A DNA stretch of 10,779 nucleotides from Candidatus Gottesmanbacteria bacterium RIFCSPHIGHO2_01_FULL_46_14 (lineage in GTDB: Bacteria; Patescibacteriota; Microgenomatia; UBA10105; UBA927). The stretch is from positions 1 to 10,779 of the forward strand of contig MFJJ01000036.1 in the NCBI GenBank assembly GCA_001780895.1. The letters are read 5' to 3'. A program made the position numbers and the translations under genes. The notes beneath the pieces are model-generated. The model searched no databases. It was not told the DNA's origin and was given only the letters and a program-made list of their open reading frames with translations. The first letter of the stretch is position 1. Each line of letters begins with the position of its first letter. This document shows, in pieces, positions 1 through 6,853 of the stretch.

Positions 1-38
1 AAATCTCCCAGCCTTGCTCTCAAATCTATGTATTTCAT
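1..38 (-). CDS. Probable 5' end of a leftward gene, cut by window edge
   Basis: An ATG on the minus strand at 38 opens a frame that stays open to the window edge and reads MKYIDLRARLGD. An in-frame TAA lies four codons upstream, so this ATG is the only available start in that frame. The upstream 75 bases carry a promoter-like element (81-110) and a palindrome, which is what the front of a gene would show. Twelve codons are too few to name a family. It could be a chance open frame; its position just downstream of another leftward gene, with its own promoter, favours a real gene. Confidence 0.4.
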   Translation of the reverse strand, partial: MKYIDLRARLGD

Positions 39-55
39 GCGTTTTGTTTAATTTT

Positions 56-73
56 GTTCCTATTTTTAGGAAC
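56..73. repeat. Perfect palindrome, 7-bp arms with TTTT loop
   Basis: GTTCCTA-TTTT-TAGGAAC is a perfect inverted repeat. Read leftward it would begin at about +1 of the transcript predicted from the promoter at 81-110, so it could be an operator or a 5' leader hairpin. Neither strand has a T-run after it, which argues against an intrinsic terminator for the gene ending at 112. Its core is echoed in the palindrome at 124-153. Confidence 0.6.
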
Positions 74-80
74 TATATTG

Positions 81-110
81 AATATATACCATTTTTAACT
101 ATAAAGTCAA
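81..110 (-). promoter_or_regulatory. Candidate leftward sigma70-type promoter
   Basis: On the minus strand TTGACT (110-105, five of six consensus -35 bases) is followed by TATATATT (88-81). This gives a -10 of TATATT at 18-bp spacing or TATATA at 16-bp spacing. It lies just after the stop codon of the gene at 112 and would start RNA near 74, giving a leader of about 35 nt before the ATG at 38. Motif-only evidence. Confidence 0.45.
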
Positions 111-111
111 G

Positions 112-1581
112 CTAGCGGCGGACGAGAATCGTTCCTAAGTAGGACTGATTCTCATAAACTTGCTCGGGCTTGATTTCAAATGTTGTCAGCAGGCGATAAT
201 TGGTTTTGAGGAACTGATTGCCAATTTTTTCAGGCGAATAGACAACTTCGCGCCAATCCCCAAGGGCGAAATCGCCGTCGTGTTCCTTGTAATTGGTGAT
301 GACGATATAGCTGACTTTATCTTGATGGCCGGAAAGCAGGTCGGGTGAGAGCGGAAACCACATCGTGGTCAAGCCCTCGTACCAGGCGGCCCAGGCGTCA
401 AGGTTGGTTATAATGAGTTTTCCCTTTGGAATGGTTTCGGCCATCAGACTTGATATCTGCCGGTAGACCGGAGGCTTGTCGATGTTGTACTGCTGACGTC
501 GGAAGCGGGCATCGAGGGTAAAAAATCCAATGGTTGGTAGGGTCAGAAAAACCAATACTGCAGTGAGTTTCAAATAGAACCGGCGGGGAGAGAACTTTTC
601 CAGTAGTTGAATTAAAGTTGGGCTGGCAGAGATAACAACCAGTGGTATAACTGGATGGACGTAGCGAGCGTTGGGTAAACTGGCGGAAGCACCTAAGAGA
701 AACAATAGGAAAACGCTGGCAGTGTAGAAAGTAAACTGACGGTGTTTGGAGGTAAAAAAAGAAAATAGATATAGTAGAAAAATAGCGGTGGGAGCAAGGC
801 GGTCAGGGCTTTTGGCGAAGTTATAAAGGTTATAAACAACCTTAATAGCAAAGTCTTTTAGGGTGATGGGTGTGGCGGAATAGGTTTGACCGCGAAGATA
901 GAGGCCCTGACTGACTCCCGCGGCCATTTGGACAGCATAAAACGGCTTAAGGGGTGAGTAGATTGAGGAGACGTCTTTTTTAGCGAGCGAGTATAGGCCG
1001 AAAAAGAAAAGGACAATGACGATAACTGACAAGAGGCGATGACGCCAGTTTTTCAGACCGAAGCAAATGAAGTAAGTTGGCAAGGCGAGTAAAAAAAGAA
1101 TTGCCTGCTGACGTGTGATAAACATCAGCAACAGCGGAATGATAGCCAACCAACGCGGTTTGTTTTTTTGCAGCGCTAGGTAGGTAAAGAGAAGTATTTC
1201 TGTGGTAAAGAAAATCTCCGTCGAGGCATTTTGGGCATACTCGAAAAAAAAGAGCGAGGAAGAGAAAAGCAAGGCAGAAACGATGCCGGCGCGAGCGGAA
1301 TGAAGTTTTTTGGCAATAAGAAAGACTAGTCCGATACAAAAAGCAAATAAAAGAAAACCGACCGCGGCTATGGTGAGATCGTTCGCGGGGAGGAGTTTAA
1401 AAGCGATGGAGAGAATAAATGGTGTTAGGGGTAGAAACCCGGTGGGCCAAGATTGTCCGGGTTGGTATGAGGCGAGGGCGGAAGGGCTGAAAAAACTATG
1501 GTGAATGGTGAGGCCTTGTCCCGATAAAAAGGAGGTGGCAGCTTCAGCAAACTTGGCAGAGTCGGAAAATGTAAGAAACAT
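112..1581 (-). CDS. GT-C/GT39-like multi-pass membrane glycosyltransferase
   Basis: A 489-residue integral membrane protein of the dolichyl-phosphate-mannose/ArnT-like (GT-C, GT39-related) type. These enzymes use a polyprenyl-phosphate sugar and transfer it on the outer face of the membrane. About eleven hydrophobic segments are visible (roughly 48-64, 70-90, 98-113, 124-136, 145-175, 184-199, 262-277, 284-300, 307-319, 338-356). A soluble tail of about 130 residues follows. FSDSAKF (5-11) matches the first extracytoplasmic loop, where the family keeps a catalytic Asp; TE (121-122) and RYVHPVIP (306-313) are further family-like spots. The protein starts directly at that loop, so the usual first transmembrane helix is missing. 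An in-frame TAA ten codons upstream (1611-1609) forbids extension. It is divergent from the wzm gene with 43 bp between starts. Donor and acceptor are unknown; the exact family assignment is by pattern only. Confidence 0.75.
   Translation of the reverse strand: MFLTFSDSAKFAEAATSFLSGQGLTIHHSFFSPSALASYQPGQSWPTGFLPLTPFILSIAFKLLPANDLTIAAVGFLLFAFCIGLVFLIAKKLHSARAGIVSALLFSSSLFFFEYAQNASTEIFFTTEILLFTYLALQKNKPRWLAIIPLLLMFITRQQAILFLLALPTYFICFGLKNWRHRLLSVIVIVLFFFGLYSLAKKDVSSIYSPLKPFYAVQMAAGVSQGLYLRGQTYSATPITLKDFAIKVVYNLYNFAKSPDRLAPTAIFLLYLFSFFTSKHRQFTFYTASVFLLFLLGASASLPNARYVHPVIPLVVISASPTLIQLLEKFSPRRFYLKLTAVLVFLTLPTIGFFTLDARFRRQQYNIDKPPVYRQISSLMAETIPKGKLIITNLDAWAAWYEGLTTMWFPLSPDLLSGHQDKVSYIVITNYKEHDGDFALGDWREVVYSPEKIGNQFLKTNYRLLTTFEIKPEQVYENQSYLGTILVRR
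124..153. repeat. 30-bp imperfect palindrome inside the 3' end of the GT39-like gene
   Basis: GAGAATC (124-130) and GATTCTC (147-153) are exact inverted arms. Inside them TCCTA (133-137) and TAGGA (140-144) pair as well, with a G-T wobble and one mismatch between the two stems and a tiny loop. The core resembles the palindrome at 56-73. It falls in the codons for the last residues of the leftward gene (ENQSYLGTIL), so part of the symmetry could be chance, but the length is notable. Confidence 0.55.
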
Positions 1582-1586
1582 TCTTA

Positions 1587-1624
1587 TATAATTTACTTCA
1601 TTGACCGGTTATAATCCAGTTTTG
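1587..1624 (+). promoter_or_regulatory. Divergent promoter region; -10 TATAAT for the wzm operon
   Basis: A consensus TATAAT sits at 1610-1615, nine bases before the ATG at 1625, so a start 6-8 bases downstream would give a nearly leaderless mRNA. No good -35 is present at 16-18 bp (the hexamer at 17 bp, 1587-1592, is itself TATAAT). On the other strand TATATAAG precedes the ATG at 1581 and TTATAA sits about 17 bp behind it, a weak opposing promoter. The 43-bp spacer forces both promoters to overlap. Confidence 0.5.
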
Positions 1625-2449
1625 ATGTCCAGAAAAATCGTTATCACACCAAAGAAAAACCTGTTTGAGATTGACTGGAAAGAGATCTGGGATCAGCGTG
1701 ATCTGCTTTATTTTCTAACCTGGCGAGATATCAAGATCAGGTACAAACAAACCGTCTTGGGGGTGGCCTGGATAATACTGCAGCCTCTGGTCTCAGTTGT
1801 GGTATTCACCATCGTTTTCGGTAATTTTGCTAAGATGCCTTCCGATAATATCCCCTACCCCATTTTTGTTTTTATCGGACTTTTGTTTTGGAATTTCTTT
1901 TCGACGACTTTATCGAGCTCGAGCGACAGTCTGATCTCTAATGAGAATATCCTAAAAAAGGTTTACTTTCCAAAAGTACTGGCGCCGTTATCGTCGACAC
2001 TGGCCCATATCGTCGACCTGATCCCAATGTTGGTTATCCTAGTCGGGATGCTGATGTATTACCGGGTAACAGTCACGCTTCAGGCCTTGCTACTTTTGCC
2101 ATTATTACTAATGATGATGCTAGTCTCTGCCTTAGGGGTGGGGATGTTCCTGGCGCCAATCAACGCTAAGTTTCGGGACGTACGCTATATCCTGCCATTT
2201 TTCATCCAGCTGATGATGTATGCCACGCCGGTGATTTGGCCTTCGAGTTTGTTTGGGGGGACATCGCAGATAATCAGAATTTTTAATCCGGTGGCAGAGG
2301 CGATTGAGGTATCCCGCTCTGGTTTTTTCGGAACCCGCCCGATGGATTGGCCGACGCTGATACTGTCGATAGGATTTACGGGGTTGATTTTTATTATTGG
2401 TTTTGTTTATTTTCGCCGACAGGAGGATAGTTTTATTGATATCTTGTAA
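1625..2449 (+). CDS. wzm: ABC-2 polysaccharide exporter, permease subunit (Wzm-like)
   Basis: A 274-residue inner-membrane permease of the ABC2_membrane family, the usual length for Wzm/RfbA/TagG-type exporters. With the ATPase encoded next it moves undecaprenyl-pyrophosphate-linked glycan across the membrane. The N-terminal amphipathic gate region LLYFLTWRDIKIRYKQTVLG (27-46) is typical. Six hydrophobic spans follow (about 47-66, 77-95, 125-145, 153-178, 187-206, 243-263). FRDVRYILPF (183-192) and the ATPVIWP turn (200-206) are diagnostic, as is NPVAEAIEVSR (221-231). The ATG at 1625 is preferred over an upstream TTG at 1601 because a TATAAT promoter element at 1610-1615 overlaps the extra codons, and family members begin with a short cytoplasmic tail like this one. 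First gene of a five-gene operon; the next gene starts five bases after its stop. Confidence 0.93.
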   Translation: MSRKIVITPKKNLFEIDWKEIWDQRDLLYFLTWRDIKIRYKQTVLGVAWIILQPLVSVVVFTIVFGNFAKMPSDNIPYPIFVFIGLLFWNFFSTTLSSSSDSLISNENILKKVYFPKVLAPLSSTLAHIVDLIPMLVILVGMLMYYRVTVTLQALLLLPLLLMMMLVSALGVGMFLAPINAKFRDVRYILPFFIQLMMYATPVIWPSSLFGGTSQIIRIFNPVAEAIEVSRSGFFGTRPMDWPTLILSIGFTGLIFIIGFVYFRRQEDSFIDIL

Positions 2450-2454
2450 TTTTT

Positions 2455-3714
2455 ATGGCAAAAGCAGTAATCCAGGCTAGCAAGGTGGGTAAATTTTATA
2501 ACCTTAGTCATGAGGGTAAATACTATGACTTGCGGGATTTGATCATGGATTCACCTAAAAACATTTGGGAAAGAATAAAGAAAGGAAACCGAAGACAAAA
2601 AGATAGTTTCTGGGCCCTGAAAGACGTTTCGTTTTCGGTGCGCCAAGGTGAGGTATTGGGGGTGATCGGCCGTAACGGTGCGGGGAAAAGTACGCTCTTA
2701 AAGATCCTGGCCCGGATTGTGCCGCCAACAACTGGCCGGATTACGATTGATGGACGGGTGGCGAGTATCCTGGAGGTGGGTACCGGTTTCCACAGCGAGC
2801 TAACCGGCAGGGAAAACGTCTATTTGTCCGGATCGATTTTGGGGATGAAGCGGTCGGAGATTGATCGAAAGTTCAAAAAGATTGTGGAATTTTCCGAGAT
2901 TGACCGCTTTATCGATATGCCGGTGAAACGGTATTCGAGTGGCATGTATGTGCGGTTGGCCTTTGCCATCGTGGTCCATTTGGATCCAGAAATATTGATT
3001 ATCGACGAGGTGTTGGCTGTCGGCGACTTGTCATTCCAGCGTAAGTCGCTAAAGAAGATGCAGTCAATTGCCAAGAATGAAGGGCGAACAGTGCTGTTTG
3101 TCAGCCACAATATGACGGCGGTGGACTCCCTGTGTGATCGGGCGATTCTATTGGAAGAAGGACGGTTAGTAGCGGAAGGTAAAACCAGGGACGTGATCGG
3201 GAGGTATATGAGCGATTATGTGCCGGACGAAAACGAGTCAACGGTCGGAAAGATTCAAAACAGAATTGGTAATGGTAAGATCAGAATTGATAATTTCTGG
3301 ATGGAGAACGCGCTGGGCCAGAGAGTAAGCCAAATCAAGACGGGTGACAAGTGTCGATTTATCTTTAAGTACTTTGCCCCAAACGGAGAAGGACAGAAAG
3401 ATATCAATGTGGGGTTTGGGGTCACTTCGCCGATGGAGCAGTCCTTGTTTATTCACTATATGGATTACACCAAACAGGAACTGGCTAAGTGTCCACCGAG
3501 GGGCAAGTTTATTTTCGAGTGCCCCAAGCTGCCTTTGGCTAAGGGGCAATATAAGATGAGCGTTCGGGTAACGGTTGGGGGTGAAGAGGCGGATTTTATC
3601 ATCGGGGCGATAAATTTTAATGTCGGGGATGGGGATTTCTATCACACGGGGGAGACGGTGGTGCAAAGACATAGTCCGATGTACGTTGACGGTAGTTGGC
3701 AATTAGAAAAATAA
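2455..3714 (+). CDS. wzt: ABC polysaccharide exporter, ATPase with C-terminal Wzt-type domain
   Basis: A 419-residue cytoplasmic ATPase that powers Wzm. The nucleotide-binding domain carries Walker A GRNGAGKST (72-80), the Wzt-style region LEVGTGFHSELTGREN (106-121), the signature YSSGM (160-164), Walker B ILIIDEVLAVGD (180-191) and the switch His in SHN (217-219). From about 265 to 419 there is an extra beta-rich region matching in place and size the Wzt C-terminal domain. In E. coli O9a that domain binds the methyl-phosphate-capped end of the glycan before export. Simple TagH/KpsT-like ATPases lack it, so this points to a modified, end-recognised glycan. The following genes encode methyltransferases, which suits that reading. 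There is no clear Shine-Dalgarno before the ATG. The stop overlaps the next start as TAATG, implying translational coupling. Domain identity is strong for the ATPase; the cap-binding role is inferred. Confidence 0.94.
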   Translation: MAKAVIQASKVGKFYNLSHEGKYYDLRDLIMDSPKNIWERIKKGNRRQKDSFWALKDVSFSVRQGEVLGVIGRNGAGKSTLLKILARIVPPTTGRITIDGRVASILEVGTGFHSELTGRENVYLSGSILGMKRSEIDRKFKKIVEFSEIDRFIDMPVKRYSSGMYVRLAFAIVVHLDPEILIIDEVLAVGDLSFQRKSLKKMQSIAKNEGRTVLFVSHNMTAVDSLCDRAILLEEGRLVAEGKTRDVIGRYMSDYVPDENESTVGKIQNRIGNGKIRIDNFWMENALGQRVSQIKTGDKCRFIFKYFAPNGEGQKDINVGFGVTSPMEQSLFIHYMDYTKQELAKCPPRGKFIFECPKLPLAKGQYKMSVRVTVGGEEADFIIGAINFNVGDGDFYHTGETVVQRHSPMYVDGSWQLEK

Positions 3715-5321
3715 TGAAGATCGATACCTGGGAAAATAATTTCAAGAAGATTGACCAAATCGAAGGTTTATTGGTTCCCGGTCAGGAAAAAGTGCTTTAT
3801 GATGCGGCGGCTTCACTAAAAAAAGGCTCGACAATTGTCGAGATTGGCAGTTTTAAAGGTCGGTCGGCGGCTTGTTTTGGCCTTGGAAGAAGAGATAAGA
3901 GCATCAAGATTTACGCCATCGACACTTTTGCCGGCAACAACAAGGACTTTGTCAGAGGGGTGCAGTTTAAAAACAAGCAATTCCGAACCGATTTTGAGCG
4001 AAATATGCAAAGACTGAAGTTGGAGAATGTCATCCCGGTACCAGGTTACTCGAGCGAGGTTGGCAAGACCTGGCGAAAAAAGATTGATTTACTTTTTATT
4101 GACGGCTCGCATATATACGAAGACGTGAAGGCGGACTTAGAGCTGTTTTTTCCTTGGGTGAAGCCGGGGGGGTTGGTTTTGTTTCATGATGTCGATCCAG
4201 TCTTTCCCGGGGTCTATAAGGTCTGGCACGAGATGGCGAAAGGGCAGTTATCTCACCTCTCCAGTTGGCACACTTTATATTTTGGGCGCAAGCCGGAATC
4301 TCATGAGGTTTTTGTCGTTTTGCCGGTGCATAACCGGCTGGAATACACTAAAAAATGCTTGACCTCCTTTGAAAAACAAACCTACAAAAATTTCGAAGTG
4401 ATCGTAGTCGATGATGGTTCAACCGACGGGACGGCGGAATACATGAAAGAAAAATATCTCTGGACGTTGATCCCGGGTAACGGCAACTGGTGGTGGACAA
4501 AATCGGTTAACCGCGGCATAAAGGAAGCCTTAAAGAGAGCCAGAAAGGGTGACTTTGTCCTGACAATGAATAACGACTGTTTTGTCAAGTCAGATTACCT
4601 CACCAATATTGTTAAGGCGAGCCAAGAGAACAAAAGGGCGATTGTGGGATCCTTGATTTTGGACGCCGATGACCCCAATCATGTTATTGACGCCGGGGTA
4701 AAGATCGTTTGGCAAAAAAACTTGATTTACGGCGTGGCGGATAAAATCGCTAAGAATGCCCAGTTTTACCGGGACCGGGGGATCATTAAGGATATTGACA
4801 CCCTACCGGGGAAGGGAACGCTAATACCGGTGGAGGTATTTGAGAAGATTGGCAATTTTAACTACCGTCGGCTGCCTCATTATATTGCTGATTACGAGTT
4901 TTTTTGCCGCGCCAAAAGAAACGGCTTTAAACTAATTGTTTCCAACAAAGCAAGAAATTATAATTTTGCCAAGCAGACAGGAAGCGAGCACCTTGTTGGC
5001 CGAACGGCTAGCTACAAAGAGGTTTTTAATTTACTGTTTGGGCGGAGATCAAAGTTGAATATCATTGACTATACCAACTTTTTACTGTTGGCTTGTCCCA
5101 AAAAATATCTGTTGCCCAACCTTAATAGAACGTTGCAACGATTTATGGCTTATTTCTGGATGTTGTACCCATTGCATTATCTGCCGGAATATATATATAA
5201 GTTTCGGCTTTTTTTCCACAAGACCGGAATAAAAATTAGACAGAGCTCGTATTTGGTGATAATACGATTATGGTTACATAGGACAAAGATTAAACTGGAA
5301 CAATACTTATTGAATGTCTAA
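3714..5321 (+). CDS. Fusion protein: class I SAM methyltransferase + GT2 glycosyltransferase
   Basis: A 535-residue two-domain cytoplasmic enzyme. Residues 1-195 are a Methyltransf_24-like SAM methyltransferase: motif I EIGSFKGRS (43-51), the acidic end of strand 2 in YAIDTF (67-72), FIDGSH (128-133), PGGLVLFHDV (151-160). Residues 197-430 are a GT-A fold family 2 glycosyltransferase: VVLPVHNR (201-208), VDDGSTDGT (232-240), the WWW stretch (259-261), the metal-site region NNDC (286-289), GKGTLIP (366-372), ADYEFFCRAKRNG (392-404) and SEHLVG (424-429). A basic, aromatic tail (440-535) could associate with membrane. The start is taken at 3714, where ATG overlaps the wzt stop by one base; an in-frame TTG 18 bases upstream lies within wzt. 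Likely job: add a sugar to the growing or ending chain and methylate it. The linkage, and whether the methyl acceptor is the sugar, are unknown. Confidence 0.85.
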   Translation: MKIDTWENNFKKIDQIEGLLVPGQEKVLYDAAASLKKGSTIVEIGSFKGRSAACFGLGRRDKSIKIYAIDTFAGNNKDFVRGVQFKNKQFRTDFERNMQRLKLENVIPVPGYSSEVGKTWRKKIDLLFIDGSHIYEDVKADLELFFPWVKPGGLVLFHDVDPVFPGVYKVWHEMAKGQLSHLSSWHTLYFGRKPESHEVFVVLPVHNRLEYTKKCLTSFEKQTYKNFEVIVVDDGSTDGTAEYMKEKYLWTLIPGNGNWWWTKSVNRGIKEALKRARKGDFVLTMNNDCFVKSDYLTNIVKASQENKRAIVGSLILDADDPNHVIDAGVKIVWQKNLIYGVADKIAKNAQFYRDRGIIKDIDTLPGKGTLIPVEVFEKIGNFNYRRLPHYIADYEFFCRAKRNGFKLIVSNKARNYNFAKQTGSEHLVGRTASYKEVFNLLFGRRSKLNIIDYTNFLLLACPKKYLLPNLNRTLQRFMAYFWMLYPLHYLPEYIYKFRLFFHKTGIKIRQSSYLVIIRLWLHRTKIKLEQYLLNV

Positions 5322-6039
5322 GAAAAATTCTGAACCAGTTTCTTACGGTTATCGGAAGATATCGCTTGGGGAGGCAAGACAACTTTCTGATGCTTGGCTG
5401 GACAATTCACTCCCCCAAAGCCAATGGCAAATCGTGGCGCCAATTTTAAAAGAGAAAAAGGTTCCCGAGGTGGCAGCACTGGTGATAGAAATTATTAAAA
5501 GGTTGGGTCTGGTGCGACCAAGCATTCTTGATGTTGGTTGTTCCAGTGGTTATTATTATGATTTTTTTAAATGGGCTGGTCTTTCGACTAGGTATGTCGG
5601 GTGTGACGTGTCGCCACATTTTGTTGCGCTAGCAAGGAAAAGCCATCGCGGGATTGATTTCAAAATGGCGCCGATGACGGAGCTACCTTTCATGGACGGA
5701 GTCTATGACATTGTTTTGGCTTCCGGGGTGTTACACACAGACTTGGGGTATCGTCGGGCTCTGGTAGAGTTGGCACGGGTTTCCAAAAAATATATTTTAC
5801 TTCACCGTCTACCCGTTTTCTCGACTGGCAGTAAGATGAATTTATCTTATTACAAGAAAATTGGCTACGGAGTGGAGATGATGGAAATCGTCTTTGACTG
5901 GAAAACATTGCTTGCACTTTTTTCTAGATTAAAACTGAATGTGAAGGAATATCTGGCAGGAGATAGACTGGATATTAAGTCACCGGCGTACTGGAGTACG
6001 ATCTTATTGGAAAAACATACACATGGGCGAAGTGTTTGA
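5314..6039 (+). CDS. Class I SAM-dependent methyltransferase (Methyltransf_11-like)
   Basis: A 241-residue single-domain methyltransferase. Motif I is LDVGCSSGYYY (72-82), strand 2 ends in the acidic CDVS (97-100), and motif IV region is DIVLASGVLHTD (132-143). KKYILLHRLPV (158-168) marks strand 5. The N-terminal 65 residues contain the aromatic and Gln-rich QSQWQI (35-40), possibly a lid or acceptor-binding part. The ATG overlaps the stop of the fusion gene by eight bases, and its own end overlaps the next gene by 17, so it belongs to the wzm-wzt operon. It is clearly related to the following gene, with matching motifs in the same order. Expected substrate is a sugar of the exported glycan, by context only; a lipid or amino-sugar acceptor is also possible. 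Confidence 0.82.
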   Translation: MSKKNSEPVSYGYRKISLGEARQLSDAWLDNSLPQSQWQIVAPILKEKKVPEVAALVIEIIKRLGLVRPSILDVGCSSGYYYDFFKWAGLSTRYVGCDVSPHFVALARKSHRGIDFKMAPMTELPFMDGVYDIVLASGVLHTDLGYRRALVELARVSKKYILLHRLPVFSTGSKMNLSYYKKIGYGVEMMEIVFDWKTLLALFSRLKLNVKEYLAGDRLDIKSPAYWSTILLEKHTHGRSV

Positions 6040-6853
6040 AAAGATAATTAACCTATTTAGACGTCAACCCTCAAGCTGGATGTGGGTGGAAAATAAGTTG
6101 GTGACTTTAAACGAAATTGGGGGCAAGCATGGCTATCCTGATAAAAGAAAAACCGCCAAGGGTAAACGACTTTTGGAAAAATTAGATCCTAAGGTTTTGC
6201 TGTATGACGAAGCGATAAAAGAAAATGTAAATTTCATTAAATTGACATGTGGTCGCTTGAGGGCTATTTCCAAGGGAAGGTTATTGGACTTGGGTTGCGG
6301 AGGTGGAGACTACTATCAAATATTCAAATTGGCCAAATCTCCGTTATCCAAAATGGAGTATTTTGGCTGTGAAATTAATGACGCCTTAATAAAGACCGCC
6401 AGGATAAGATATCCGAAAACCCATTTTATTAAAGGCTATGCACAGGAGATAGATTGTCCAGCTACCTATTATGATATTGTCTTTTCTTCAGGGGTAATTC
6501 AATATACATTGCAGGATTGGGTCAAAGTCATCAAGGAAATTTCGAGGGTTTGCTCAAGATATGTAATTATTTCGAGGCTGCCGCTAACAGACAAGAAAAC
6601 ATTTTATGTTAAGCAAACTGTCACATCGATTTTCGGAACAGAGGTAAGATTTTTTGTGGTAATTAATAAAGCAGATTTCAAAAAGAATCTGAAAAAATAT
6701 GGGCTAGAAGCGATGACCACAAGTAAATCTAAAGAAACATTCGGGGTAGAGGGCATTAAGGGGCTAATTTCTTCTTATCAACTTTTACTTAAAGTTAATC
6801 GCTCAAAGGATACCTCTCTACCTCGACCAGTCGCAGCGGGAACAAATATCTAG
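6023..6853 (+). CDS. Class I SAM-dependent methyltransferase, divergent paralogue of the preceding gene
   Basis: A 276-residue methyltransferase: motif I LDLGCGGGDYY (88-98), acidic strand-2 end FGCEIND (114-120), DIVFSSGVIQYT (151-162) and RYVIISRLPL (179-188). Each block has a counterpart in the gene just upstream, so the two look like an old tandem duplication. The N-terminus (1-65) differs and is basic. Hand counts on sampled lines put GC near 38%, below the roughly 50% of wzt, so it may have a different history. Its last 11 residues and stop are written over the antisense of the SPASM-like gene's end (36-bp convergent overlap). The upstream paralogue has no comparable tail, suggesting a lost stop and a short extension. 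Last gene of the operon; no terminator hairpin with a T-run was seen after it. Confidence 0.8.
   Translation: MGEVFEKIINLFRRQPSSWMWVENKLVTLNEIGGKHGYPDKRKTAKGKRLLEKLDPKVLLYDEAIKENVNFIKLTCGRLRAISKGRLLDLGCGGGDYYQIFKLAKSPLSKMEYFGCEINDALIKTARIRYPKTHFIKGYAQEIDCPATYYDIVFSSGVIQYTLQDWVKVIKEISRVCSRYVIISRLPLTDKKTFYVKQTVTSIFGTEVRFFVVINKADFKKNLKKYGLEAMTTSKSKETFGVEGIKGLISSYQLLLKVNRSKDTSLPRPVAAGTNI

Noticed and set aside
56..73. Intrinsic terminator for the GT39-like gene
   Set aside because: The perfect stem is AT-rich with a short loop, and neither strand carries a T-run after it.
1601..1624. TTG start at 1601 giving an eight-residue longer wzm, and TTGACC at 1601 as a -35 box
   Set aside because: The TATAAT box at 1610-1615 falls within those codons, and TTGACC would be only three bases from it, far too close for a -35/-10 pair. 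ATG at 1625 fits the family's N-terminus.
3238..3702. Leftward 154-residue open frame opposite the wzt C-terminal domain
   Set aside because: It is wholly antisense to a well-supported gene, has no domain signature and no promoter or start context; a shadow frame.
3696..3713. Upstream TTG start for the methyltransferase-GT2 fusion
   Set aside because: It lies inside the wzt coding end with nothing to support it; the ATG at 3714 overlaps the wzt stop in the usual TAATG manner.
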